Part shown: in pieces, positions 1 through 7,612 of the stretch
How positions within the stretch are numbered: position 1 is the first letter of the stretch
How the letters are laid out: each line of letters opens with the position of its first letter
Source: UBA9676 sp035532275
GTDB taxonomy: Bacteria; Actinomycetota; Actinomycetes; Streptosporangiales; Streptosporangiaceae
Direction of reading: 5' to 3'
DNA length: 64,000 bases
NCBI GenBank assembly: GCA_035532275.1
Contig: DATKRG010000386.1
Location: 1 to 64,000 of the forward strand
The notes under the pieces: generated by a model
What the model saw: only the letters and a program-made list of their open reading frames with translations
What the model was told of the DNA's origin: nothing
Databases searched by the model: none
Program-made: the position numbers and the translations under genes

Positions 1-21
1 GATCAACCGGTGGGGTGCGGA

Positions 22-573
22 TCAGGAGTGCGCTGGCTGGCGGACCAGTGCCGCGCCCCAGGCACGCGCCCGCTCGGCCTCGCCGGCCTGCAGCGGCCCC
101 TCGGCACCGGTGATCACGAAGCCCTCCGGCGGTGCGGCGAGCTCATACCCCAGGTGGCGCAGCCGCCGGGCGATGCCCCGTGCCGCCCCGCCAGCGAGCT
201 TGAGGTCGGCCCTGGTGTCGAACGCCGCCGCCCGTCGCCCCGGCGGGACGCTGGGCAGGGCATCGAACCAGTCCCGCACCCCCGGGCCTTCCGCCTCCGG
301 CTCGCGTGTGAAGTCGGCGCCCCTGCCACGGGCCGTTTCCTCCTGCGCCGCCAGTCCCTTGCGACGGCTGAACCCGGAGCTCATACGCCGTATGTGGGTA
401 GGCCCACCCACGATCAGCAAGCCGGCCCTGGCCACATCATCCGACTTGGCTGCCGCGACCGGCAGCACGTCAACCCGGGCGCTGGGGTCGGCGTCCCGGG
501 CGCCCGTCGCGATCGCCTCGGCGACCGCGTGGGTATTGCCGAACATGCTCTCGTACACGACCGCGATATCCAT
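22..573 (-). CDS. flavodoxin family protein
   Basis: Flavodoxins are small FMN-binding electron carriers of the cytosol. The 183-residue product opens with a beta strand and the phosphate-binding loop YESMFGNT (about residues 7-14), where the P-loop of this family lies, followed by the second strand VDVLPV and the GPTHIRRMS segment that packs on the flavin. The C-terminal half has the alternating strand/helix pattern of a Rossmann-like fold and stops at 22. ATG 573 and GTG 576 are adjacent; a GGGGTGAG stretch lies just upstream of both, so the start is uncertain by one codon. It is the left-most gene and no partner is visible. The family is clear; the redox partner is unknown. Confidence 0.85.
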   Translation of the reverse strand: MDIAVVYESMFGNTHAVAEAIATGARDADPSARVDVLPVAAAKSDDVARAGLLIVGGPTHIRRMSSGFSRRKGLAAQEETARGRGADFTREPEAEGPGVRDWFDALPSVPPGRRAAAFDTRADLKLAGGAARGIARRLRHLGYELAAPPEGFVITGAEGPLQAGEAERARAWGAALVRQPAHS

Positions 574-631
574 CACAGCTCACCCCTGTTCCCAGCCTGT
601 ACAGCGGCTCCCGGCTGGGGGCAGGGTCATT

Positions 632-690
632 GGTCCCCGTGCCCCTGGTCCCCGTGCCCTGGTCCCCGTGCCCTGGTCCCCGGCCCTCTC
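632..690. repeat. 14-bp tandem repeat, intergenic
   Basis: About four imperfect copies of a 14-bp unit TGGTCCCCGTGCCC lie between the flavodoxin gene and the PLP enzyme. The unit is not a multiple of three, which fits a non-coding position. Nothing else is recognised between 574 and 821. Confidence 0.75.
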
Positions 691-821
691 GGTCCCCGGC
701 CCCTCTCTTTTCGCCGTCCGCTGCGGCCACCGGGCGTTCATCGTAAGTGGCTTGCCGTCACCGGCCCGGCCCTGGTTGGCTGAGCCATGAACACCCCCAG
801 AGCCGCGGACGGGCGGCCCCG

Positions 822-1793
822 GTGACGGGCGCCGGCTTGTCGGCCGCGGATGTCGCCACCGTGATCAACCGTCAGGCGATCACCTCCATCGAATCGCTGA
901 TCCGCCCCTACCTGCGGCGCACCCCAGTGGTCCAGCTGGACCGGGCGGATTTCGGGCTCCAGCCCGGGCCCCTGGTGCTCAAACTCGAGCAGCTCCAGCA
1001 CACCGGGTCGTTCAAGGCCCGGGGAGCGTTCGCGAACCTGCTGCTGCGGGACATCCCGGCCGCCGGGGTGGTGGCAGCGTCCGGTGGCAATCACGGAGTG
1101 GCCGTCGCCTACGCGGCTCGCACCCTGGGGGTCCCGGCCCGGATCTATGTGCCCAGCGTCTCGTCCGCCGCGAAGATCTCCCGCATCCGCGGTTACGGCG
1201 CGCATCTGGTCGTCACCGGCAGCAGCTACGATGACGCGCTTGCCGCGAGCCAGGAATGGGCGGCCAGCAGCGGCGCCCTCACGGTCCACGCCTTCGACCA
1301 GGCGGAGACCATCCTGGGAGCGGGCACGCTGGCGGCCGAACTCGGCGAGCAGGCGCCGACTGCGGCAACGGTCCTGGCCAGTGTCGGCGGCGGCGGCCTG
1401 CTGGCGGGCATCGCCGCCGGGTACGGCGGCCGGGTGCGGGTGGTCGGCGCCGAACCGGAGACCGCGCCGACCCTGACCTATGCCCTCAAAGCGGGCCGGC
1501 CGGTAGACGCCCCGGACGGCGGGGTGGCGGCCGACTCACTCGCGCCACGGCGGCTGGGCGAGCTGACCTACTCGGTCATCACCAGCCACGCCGGGCAGGC
1601 CGTCCTTGTCACCGACGACGCCATCCGCCAGGCACAGCAGTTGCTGTGGGCCACGCTGCGCGTCGTGGCCGAACCGGGGGGCTGCGCGGCGCTGGCTGCG
1701 CTGGCGTCCGGCGTCTACCAGCCGGCCCCGGCCGAAACGGTCGCCGTGGTGATCAGCGGCGCGAACACCACGGCGGTCGACTTCGGCCAGTAA
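822..1793 (+). CDS. threonine dehydratase-like PLP enzyme (serine/threonine dehydratase family)
   Basis: Fold type II PLP enzyme, 323 residues from GTG 822, close to the length of catabolic threonine dehydratases and serine racemases, which deaminate serine or threonine to 2-oxo acids. The PLP lysine is in SFKARGA (K65), the substrate loop is ASGGNHG (about 86-92), and the phosphate-binding glycine loop GGGGLLAG lies near residue 185. The C-terminus ends soon after SGANTT, so the ACT regulatory domain of biosynthetic IlvA is absent. The frame stays open upstream to 747, but that stretch is low-complexity and overlaps the repeat-rich gap; GTG 822 starts just before the conserved region. It could equally be a serine racemase or another beta-elimination enzyme. 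Confidence 0.85.
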   Translation: MTGAGLSAADVATVINRQAITSIESLIRPYLRRTPVVQLDRADFGLQPGPLVLKLEQLQHTGSFKARGAFANLLLRDIPAAGVVAASGGNHGVAVAYAARTLGVPARIYVPSVSSAAKISRIRGYGAHLVVTGSSYDDALAASQEWAASSGALTVHAFDQAETILGAGTLAAELGEQAPTAATVLASVGGGGLLAGIAAGYGGRVRVVGAEPETAPTLTYALKAGRPVDAPDGGVAADSLAPRRLGELTYSVITSHAGQAVLVTDDAIRQAQQLLWATLRVVAEPGGCAALAALASGVYQPAPAETVAVVISGANTTAVDFGQ

Positions 1794-1802
1794 GGCCAAT
1801 CG

Positions 1803-1892
1803 CGACCAGCACGGGCCCGACCAGCACAGGCCCGACCAGCACAGGCCCGGCTCACCCAGTCGGGCCGCGACCAGCACGGGCGCGACCAGCAC
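1803..1892. repeat. 15-bp tandem repeat, intergenic
   Basis: Three copies of a 15-bp unit starting CGACCAGCAC (1803, 1818, 1833) and two more at 1868 and 1883 lie between the stop of the PLP enzyme and the convergent membrane protein. Confidence 0.8.
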
Positions 1893-1977
1893 GGTGGCGG
1901 GCCGGGACGCTCGGGGGAGTTGATGCGTCCCGGCCCGCCTCCTCCGCTGCCCGCAAGGTGGGCGGGCGTGCGGGTCT

Positions 1978-2748
1978 TTATGGGTGTGTGGTCGGCTTGC
2001 CGTGCCCGTGCGGGGTGGGATGTGTGGTCGGCTTGCCGTGCCCGTGCGGGGTGGGAGTCGGGTGTGGCTGGCGGGAAGACGATGCCCCCGGGTGCGGCAC
2101 GGCGGCGCAATAGGCGGCCACCTTGCCAGCGCCGCCGGCCACCGCCGCCAGGTTGCGGAAGGCCACCGCCTGCTGCTTGCTGGTGCCGTGGGCCTTGGCG
2201 TGCGCCCAGGTGGTGCACAGCCCGTAGGCCGCGTGCCCGGCCGGGGACGGGCCGCCGGATGCGTGCTGGGAGCGCACTGACGTTCCGCCGCCCGGGGCCG
2301 GGGCACCGATCGTGGCGTGAGCCAGCCGCTGGACCGGGACGGGCAGCGCGCCGGCATAGGCGGCGGTGGCGAAGCCGGCCAGGCTCAGAGCCGCCGCGAT
2401 CACCGCGACTCTCGCGGACAGGAGCGGCGAAAGCAACGCCGACCTCCGGCGGGCTGGCTGGCGGGCTGGCGGGTGGGCTGGTTGACGGGCTGGTTGACGG
2501 GCTGTGCCCGGCACACCGATGTGATCCCGGAACGCGGCCAGGGCCACGGCCTCGCCAGCCAGCTCGTCGCCGGCAGGCCCGGCCCGGAGCGCGGCCAGGG
2601 CTTCCGCCACCGGCCGCAACTCCGGAGCCGGGGACTCCCCCCCAGCCAGCAGAGCTGCCAGGGACGCGTCACCGATCACGGGCACGTCCCGGCGGCTCCG
2701 CCCCGGAAAATTCGGCATGTCACCATCCGAAACGCCATAGCCTGTCAT
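1978..2748 (-). CDS. membrane protein partner of the upstream sigma factor
   Basis: Unrecognised 256-residue protein. Residues 1-100 are cytosolic-looking and include an acidic/Ala-rich helix (about 41-75) and a repeated ARQPARQP linker. One transmembrane segment follows (about 113-133), then an outer domain with two cysteines and a C-terminus made of two 12-residue copies of TPHGHGKPTTHP. Its start overlaps the stop of the sigma factor by 4 bp, so the two are translationally coupled. Position and topology suggest an anti-sigma or sigma-linked membrane sensor. No zinc-binding anti-sigma (HxxxCxxC) motif is seen, so the role is inferred only from context. The 36-bp DNA repeat at the 3' end is a recent-looking duplication. 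Confidence 0.7.
   Translation of the reverse strand: MTGYGVSDGDMPNFPGRSRRDVPVIGDASLAALLAGGESPAPELRPVAEALAALRAGPAGDELAGEAVALAAFRDHIGVPGTARQPARQPAHPPARQPARRRSALLSPLLSARVAVIAAALSLAGFATAAYAGALPVPVQRLAHATIGAPAPGGGTSVRSQHASGGPSPAGHAAYGLCTTWAHAKAHGTSKQQAVAFRNLAAVAGGAGKVAAYCAAVPHPGASSSRQPHPTPTPHGHGKPTTHPTPHGHGKPTTHP
1985..2056. repeat. 36-bp direct repeat inside the membrane protein gene
   Basis: Two near-identical 36-bp copies (starting at 1985 and 2021) encode the His/Pro/Lys-rich 12-residue repeat at the C-terminus of the minus-strand membrane protein. The unit keeps the frame. Confidence 0.85.
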
Positions 2749-3347
2749 AGCGTTACACCCGTCCCGGCGAGAATCCCGGCCAGCCGCCGCAGGCCCCGGT
2801 GGGCGGCCACCCTGACCGCACCTGGGCTGCGGCCCACCAGCCGGGCGACGGTCTCGGTGTCCAGCCCGGCCACCACCCGCAGCATGATCACCTCTGCCTG
2901 GAGCGGAGGCAGCCCGGCCACCAGCGCCATCGCCGACCGGGTGCTGATGTTCTCGATAGCCAGGTCGGAGGAATCCGGCGACACGGGCAGCTGACCGGGC
3001 GGCACTTCGTCCAGCGGCCCTTCGGGCCGCCGGGAACGGCGCCTGCCCAGGTCGATGGAACGGCGGCGGGCGGTGGTGAACAACCAGGCCCGCCAGGCCC
3101 GCTCATCACCGCGGAAGCCGGCCAGCCCGCGCACCACCTGCAGCCAGGTCTCGGCCGCCACGTCTTCCGCGGCGTCGGGTGCGATGACCCTCAGGTAGCG
3201 CAGCAGGGCCGGATTGCCGTCCCGCCATAGCTGAGAGAACGCGGACTCGCTGCCCGCCTGCGCGGCGGCCAGCACCGCCACGAATTCCTCGCCGCCCACC
3301 CGCCGAGTATCAGCAGCCGTACGGGGCCGCCGCAGCGGTTTGGCCAT
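2745..3347 (-). CDS. RNA polymerase sigma-70 family (ECF-type) sigma factor
   Basis: The 200-residue protein has the two-domain layout of extracytoplasmic-function sigma factors. Region 2 (about residues 33-100) carries ALLRYLRVIAPDAAEDVAAE and the WAWLFTTARR-like segment that binds the -10 element (here WRAWLFTTARRR). Region 4 (about 145-195) is a helix-turn-helix with LPPLQAEVIMLRVVAGLDTE and GRSPGAVRVAAHRGLRRL, which would bind the -35 element. The Pro/Ser linker between them is typical. ATG 3347 is used although it has no strong Shine-Dalgarno sequence. The downstream membrane protein overlaps it by 4 bp and may control its activity. The regulon is not visible here. Confidence 0.9.
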   Translation of the reverse strand: MAKPLRRPRTAADTRRVGGEEFVAVLAAAQAGSESAFSQLWRDGNPALLRYLRVIAPDAAEDVAAETWLQVVRGLAGFRGDERAWRAWLFTTARRRSIDLGRRRSRRPEGPLDEVPPGQLPVSPDSSDLAIENISTRSAMALVAGLPPLQAEVIMLRVVAGLDTETVARLVGRSPGAVRVAAHRGLRRLAGILAGTGVTL

Positions 3348-3379
3348 GCTGGGACCAAACCAGCCGACGAGCCAGCTGC

Positions 3380-3422
3380 AAGCTGGCCAGCGGTGGGCCA
3401 GCCAGCGGTGGGCCAGCCAGCC
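3380..3422. repeat. 15-bp tandem repeat, intergenic
   Basis: About two and a half copies of GCCAGCCAGCGGTGG between the sigma factor and the cytosine deaminase gene. Confidence 0.6.
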
Positions 3423-3430
3423 GCCGCCTC

Positions 3431-3898
3431 CTAGCGCCCGCCGATGTCCTCACTCCAGACCTCGGGATAGCGCTCCTGGAACTCCCGCATGACGGCCTTG
3501 CAGCGCTCATCGTCGAGCAGCACGACATCGACTCCGCGGGTGACCAGGAAATCGAGGTCGCCGGTGAAGGTGGTGGCCTCGCCCACGACCACCCGCGGTA
3601 TCTGGAAGAGCAGGACGGCGCCCGAGCACAGCTGGCACGGGGACAGTGTGGTGTAGAGCGTCATCCCGGCATAGGAAGGCTGCCGGCCGGCATTGCGCAG
3701 GCAGGCGATCTCACCGTGGGCGATCGGGTCGCCCAGCTGGACCCGCTCGTTGTGTCCCGCGGCGACCAGGCGGTCGCCGGCCGCCAGCGCGGCGCCGACC
3801 GGAACCCCGCCTGCCGCCAGGCTGGAGCGGGCCTCGCGGAGTGCCACGTCCATCATCGCGAGGTCGGTGCTGGTCGGGGCGGGCCGGTCAGGATTCAT
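3431..3898 (-). CDS. cytosine deaminase of the yeast Fcy1 type
   Basis: Zinc-dependent deaminase, 155 residues, almost the size of yeast cytosine deaminase. Zinc ligands and catalytic residues are H61 and E63 in HGEI and C88/C91 in PCQLCSGA. The sequence after the active site (LYTTLSPC, then IPRVVVGE, then VVLLDDERC, ending VWSEDIG) follows the fungal enzyme segment by segment rather than bacterial TadA, which normally has HAEI. The expected reaction is cytosine (or a modified cytosine or creatinine-like ring) to uracil plus ammonia, in purine/pyrimidine salvage. ATG 3898 is preceded by GGAGGAG at good spacing; the longer frame to 3985 runs into a repeat. It stands alone. Substrate choice within the family is not provable from sequence. 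Confidence 0.85.
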   Translation of the reverse strand: MNPDRPAPTSTDLAMMDVALREARSSLAAGGVPVGAALAAGDRLVAAGHNERVQLGDPIAHGEIACLRNAGRQPSYAGMTLYTTLSPCQLCSGAVLLFQIPRVVVGEATTFTGDLDFLVTRGVDVVLLDDERCKAVMREFQERYPEVWSEDIGGR

Positions 3899-3940
3899 GG
3901 GCGTGCTCCTCCATGGGCGGCCTCGCCGCGGGCAGGACCC

Positions 3941-3985
3941 GTGTCCCTGGCAGGACAGGTCCCTGGCAGGACAGGTCCCTGGCAC
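3941..3985. repeat. 16-bp tandem repeat, intergenic
   Basis: Nearly three copies of GTCCCTGGCAGGACAG upstream of the cytosine deaminase start. A 16-bp unit would break any reading frame, which supports starting the gene downstream at 3898. Confidence 0.8.
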
Positions 3986-4094
3986 GGCGGGACAGGTAGG
4001 GCGAGCCTACCCAGGTGCGGGCGGAACCGGCTCGCCAGCATAGCCCCGGATCAGCGTGCCGATCACGGCGCTTCGCGCTTCGGGCGGCGGCCGC

Positions 4095-5564
4095 TCATCT
4101 CCCGGCCCGGGACGCGGCCCGGGTGGCAGGCTCGCCCGGCTGCGGGCCGGTGACATCGGGGGTACCCGCCGGAGCTTCCAGCCAGGTCGCCTTGCGGCGC
4201 AGAATCGCGTCGACCACACCGCGCACCCGCCACCAGGTATAGATCTGGCGGAACCCGAAGTTCTCGGCGACGGCTCCATAGATCAGCAGCGCGAAATCCC
4301 GCCAGGAACCGTACCGGTGATAGGTGATCTCCTCGGTGATGACGCTGATGATGGTCAGGAATGTCGCGTAACCGAGCCCGGCGGCCACGAACAGCAGCAC
4401 GACCGCTGGGTTCAGAATCCCCACCGCCCAGCCGAGGATGAAGACGATGACGGCGAGCAGTTCCACGAACGCGCCGATCAGCTCGAATAGCAGGTAGAAC
4501 GGCAGGACCACCAGCCCCACGCCGCCATAACGAGGGTTGAACAGCATCACCTTGTGGATCCAGAGCGCCTCGGAGAGGATCTGCGACCATCTGGCCCGCT
4601 GGTGGGCGAGCACCTTGTAGCGGGAGGGCACGATGGTCCAGCTGCACGGCTCGGGCACGAAAGCGATCCGGTAACGGCGGCGATCATCCCGGAGCCGGTG
4701 GTGAATGCTCGTCGTCATCTCCAGGTCGTCACCCTCGGTGTACAGGTGGAACCCGCCGACCAGTTCGTAGACGTCACGCCGGAACAGGCCGAACGCACCC
4801 GAGATGAACAGCATGCCGCGGACCTGGGACCAGCCGGCCCGGCCGAGCAGGAACGCACGCAGGTACTCGGCCGCCTGGACGGTCGGGAGCCACCCGCCGG
4901 GCACGCGCGGGACGACCACCCGGCCACCGCGGATCACGCACCCGTTCGCCACCCGGATCGTGGCGCCGGCCGCGATCGTCTCCACCGGGTCCTCGACGAA
5001 CGGCTTGGCCAGCGACAGCAGGGCGCTCTCGTCCAGGTAGGTGTCGGCGTCGATGCGGCATATGAGCGGGTACTGAGCGGCGTTCACGCCGGTGTTCACC
5101 GCATCGGCGGGGCGCCCCATGCTCTCTTTCCTGATCACCAGCAGGCGCTCCCCGCTGCTCGGGGCATGCACGGAGAACACCCGGCCGACCATGTCCAGCT
5201 CCCGCCGGATCACCTTCTCCACCTCGACCAGGCCGAACTCGTCCTGCAGACGCCAGAACGTCCCGTCGGTGGAGCCGTCGTCTACCACGATGATCTCCAG
5301 CCGGGGGTAGCGCAGGTTGAGCAGCCCCCGGGTGCTGCCCACGATCAGGTCCTCCATGTTGCGGACCGGCACCACCACGCTGATGCCGGGCGCCAGCGGG
5401 CTGTGGAAGATCTCCCCTAGGCCGGAGAAGGTCGTACGCCGGGAGGAGCCGATCGCGTTGAACGCCGCCAGCGCGATGAGGAACAGGTAGATGGTGTTGA
5501 GCACCACGAAGTACCAGATCGAGAACCAGGCGAAGCCCCGGACGAAGGCGTCGACCGCGCTCAT
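4095..5564 (-). CDS. membrane-bound family 2 glycosyltransferase (processive type)
   Basis: The 489-residue protein has one N-terminal membrane helix (about 10-35), a GT-A catalytic domain and a cluster of C-terminal helices (about 345-425), like cellulose and hyaluronan synthases. Catalytic signs are the nucleotide-sugar motif VVDDGSTD (93-100), the metal-binding DAD (172-174), the TEGDD acceptor/base motif (276-280) and QRARW (322-326), the QxxRW signature of processive enzymes. It would build a beta-linked polysaccharide and pass it across the membrane. There is no PilZ domain, so c-di-GMP control is not indicated. Its start overlaps the HEAT-repeat gene by 4 bp (ATGA), and response regulators and a sensor kinase lie upstream in the same direction, suggesting signal control of polymer synthesis. 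Confidence 0.88.
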   Translation of the reverse strand: MSAVDAFVRGFAWFSIWYFVVLNTIYLFLIALAAFNAIGSSRRTTFSGLGEIFHSPLAPGISVVVPVRNMEDLIVGSTRGLLNLRYPRLEIIVVDDGSTDGTFWRLQDEFGLVEVEKVIRRELDMVGRVFSVHAPSSGERLLVIRKESMGRPADAVNTGVNAAQYPLICRIDADTYLDESALLSLAKPFVEDPVETIAAGATIRVANGCVIRGGRVVVPRVPGGWLPTVQAAEYLRAFLLGRAGWSQVRGMLFISGAFGLFRRDVYELVGGFHLYTEGDDLEMTTSIHHRLRDDRRRYRIAFVPEPCSWTIVPSRYKVLAHQRARWSQILSEALWIHKVMLFNPRYGGVGLVVLPFYLLFELIGAFVELLAVIVFILGWAVGILNPAVVLLFVAAGLGYATFLTIISVITEEITYHRYGSWRDFALLIYGAVAENFGFRQIYTWWRVRGVVDAILRRKATWLEAPAGTPDVTGPQPGEPATRAASRAGR

Positions 5565-6763
5565 GGCGTCCCCCCGCTCTGGCTGGGCACCGGTACCTCC
5601 CGGACGCTCTCGGAGACCAGCAGGCGCGCGCCCACCAGGGCCTCACGAGCGTGCGGAGCGCCGGGAGCGTTGACGGCGGCGGTGCGCGCCAGTGCCTGAC
5701 GGCCGGCATGCCCGAGCATGGCCAGCGCCGCGGCAGCGTTGTGGGCGACCCAGTAGTCGGGGTCGCCCAGGCAGGCCGTGAGCGGCCCGACGCTGTGCGG
5801 GCTGCCGATCCGGCCCAGCGCGCGGGCTGCCGCGGACCGCAGCGCGCCGTCCTCGCCCGGTGCCAGGCACCGGATGATCGCGTCCGCGGCCTGGGGCACG
5901 CCCAGCCGCCCCAGCGCCCGCACCGCACTGATGCGCACCAGAAGCTCGGAGCCCTGAACGCATCTGACCAGGTCCTCCCAGGCGGGCATCACATCGAGCA
6001 GGCCCAGCACGTCGGCGGCCATCGCCCGGCGGCGCCCATCCAGCTGCTGGCCGGGCACGCCACGCCGGTGACCATTACCCGCTTGAGGTCCCGAGCCCGC
6101 TTGAGGTCCCGGCTGGCCCGAGCCCACACCACCCGGACCGGACCGAAGCGTCTGGCGCAGGGCCGGGACTGCTTCGGGACCAAGTTCCAGCAGGGCCGAT
6201 GCCACGATCCCTTCCGGCACCAGATCGACCGGACCGAGCAGGCTGAGCAGGGTGTCCGCGGCCTCGGAGGTGCCCGCCTTCCCCAGCCCGCGGGCGGCCA
6301 CGATCCGCACCCGGGTGCTGCTGTCCCCGAGCGCCATCTCCTGCAGCCGCTGGTCCGCCTCGGTGGATGCGATCAGGCCCAGCATGCTGGCCGCCGCCGC
6401 CCGCCAGTTGGGCCCCGGCCACGCCGAGCGGCGGATGACCCGGCTGACCACCCCCCGCTGCTCCAGGAGATCGGCCAGCAGGTCGTGGCCTTCTCCCCGG
6501 ACCCGGGCCAGGTAGGCGAAGGCCAGCCGGTCCACGGCCCGTCCCCGCCCGCCACGGGCGTGCACGAGCTCGGCGTCCACCCCCTCACCCGCGATCGCCT
6601 GCAGCATCGCCGGGCGCACCTGGCTTTCCACCCGGGCCCGGCGCCGGCCCAGGAGGAACCGCGCCGTCCGGGAGATCACCACCAGCAGCAGCAGCGCCAG
6701 CGCGACAGCTGCCCCGATGATGATGACGGCCAGCAGGAAGCGCACCGTGATGAACGACGGCAT
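5561..6763 (-). CDS. membrane-anchored HEAT-repeat protein
   Basis: The 400-residue protein starts with one transmembrane helix (about 7-28), then an Arg-rich stretch and a solenoid of about six to eight HEAT/PBS-lyase-type repeats. These show recurring AARALGRIG, RISAVRALGRLG and VRIVAARGLGKAG motifs, each with a leading D or P turn. Such solenoids are protein-interaction scaffolds. A disordered Gly/Gln/Pro insert with two 18-bp repeats (around 6078-6113) interrupts the solenoid near its middle. The stop overlaps the glycosyltransferase start (ATGA), so the two products are probably made together and may form one membrane complex. No enzyme motif is seen. Confidence 0.82.
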   Translation of the reverse strand: MPSFITVRFLLAVIIIGAAVALALLLLVVISRTARFLLGRRRARVESQVRPAMLQAIAGEGVDAELVHARGGRGRAVDRLAFAYLARVRGEGHDLLADLLEQRGVVSRVIRRSAWPGPNWRAAAASMLGLIASTEADQRLQEMALGDSSTRVRIVAARGLGKAGTSEAADTLLSLLGPVDLVPEGIVASALLELGPEAVPALRQTLRSGPGGVGSGQPGPQAGSGPQAGNGHRRGVPGQQLDGRRRAMAADVLGLLDVMPAWEDLVRCVQGSELLVRISAVRALGRLGVPQAADAIIRCLAPGEDGALRSAAARALGRIGSPHSVGPLTACLGDPDYWVAHNAAAALAMLGHAGRQALARTAAVNAPGAPHAREALVGARLLVSESVREVPVPSQSGGTP

Positions 6764-6816
6764 CGCTAGCCCCCGCTCCTTCTTGCCCCGCCGACGATCA
6801 TGCTGGCCATGGTCAC

Positions 6817-6861
6817 ACGGCCCATCGTCATACGGCCCATCGTCATACGGCCCATCGTCAT
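6817..6861. repeat. 15-bp tandem repeat at the 3' end of the response regulator
   Basis: Three exact copies of ACGGCCCATCGTCAT (6817, 6832, 6847) fill the gap between the HEAT gene start and the response-regulator stop codon. Confidence 0.85.
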
Positions 6862-7235
6862 GCCGACTGCCGGCGGGACAGTACCGCGGTGACCCGGCGC
6901 GCCAGTTCGCGTGGGCTGAAGGGCTTGATCACGTAGTCGTCGGCCCCGAGCTCGAAGCCCCGTTCCACGTCGTTCTCCTGCGCCTTGGCGGTGAGCATGA
7001 TGACCGGCAGTTTCTCGGTCGCCCCGTTCGCCCGCCAGCGCTCCAGGACCTCCAGGCCGGACATCCCCGGCATCATGATGTCGAGCAGCACCAGGTCGGG
7101 TACCTCGGCGTCAACTTCGCGCAGTGCCTGGTCGCCGTCGCTTGCCCGGCGCACGTCGAACCCTGATTGCTCCAGTTTGTATCTGACGAGATCGCAAACG
7201 TCCGGATCGTCGTCGACAACAAGCACGCTGGTCAT
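6858..7235 (-). CDS. single-domain response regulator (CheY-like)
   Basis: The 125-residue protein is a receiver domain alone. The acidic pocket is VVDDDP (7-11), the phospho-acceptor is D52 in LLDIMMPG, then MLTAK (switch Thr) and IKPFSPREL (conserved Lys). With no output domain it must act by binding another protein. Gene order suggests the HEAT or glycosyltransferase proteins downstream as targets, and the large PAS kinase two genes upstream as phosphodonor. ATG 7235 is chosen because its ATGA overlap with the preceding regulator's stop and the conserved MTSVLVVDDD start agree; the longer open frame to 7424 is antisense-like sequence. Confidence 0.92.
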   Translation of the reverse strand: MTSVLVVDDDPDVCDLVRYKLEQSGFDVRRASDGDQALREVDAEVPDLVLLDIMMPGMSGLEVLERWRANGATEKLPVIMLTAKAQENDVERGFELGADDYVIKPFSPRELARRVTAVLSRRQSA

Positions 7236-7612
7236 GTCATCACCTCGCTTTGTGGTGGCCCGATCAGCTCGGCCACCTTGTCCACGATCTGGCTGGACCG
7301 GAAGGGCTTCACGATGTAGGCGTCCACAACCGCCGGCGGGTGGTTCGCGTCGACGATCGAGACGACGATCGCCGAGACCGAACGGGACGGGCTGGCGGTC
7401 CGGATCTCGCGAAGTGCCTCCCACCCGTCAATACCCGGCAGCAGGATGTCCAGGATGATCAGGCTCGGGGTTTCGAGCCGGGCCAGGGCAACCCCCTCTT
7501 CTCCGGTCGCGGCACACTCCACCCGGTAACCGATGCCCCGCAGCCGGTCCGCGATCAGGTCCCTGACATCGGCATCGTCCTCGATCACGAGCAGCGGCTG
7601 GCGCCCACTCAC
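7232..7612 (-). CDS. single-domain response regulator (second copy)
   Basis: Receiver-only protein of 126 residues: acidic pair EDD (11-13), phospho-acceptor D55 in IILDILLPG, and the conserved Lys in YIVKPF near 103. The switch Thr/Ser position reads VVSIVDA and the loop after it is short and divergent compared with the downstream regulator, so the two are not a recent duplicate pair. It overlaps the kinase stop by 4 bp upstream and the next regulator by 4 bp downstream. Two tandem CheY-like proteins behind one kinase suggest a branched or relay arrangement. Confidence 0.9.
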   Translation of the reverse strand: MSGRQPLLVIEDDADVRDLIADRLRGIGYRVECAATGEEGVALARLETPSLIILDILLPGIDGWEALREIRTASPSRSVSAIVVSIVDANHPPAVVDAYIVKPFRSSQIVDKVAELIGPPQSEVMT

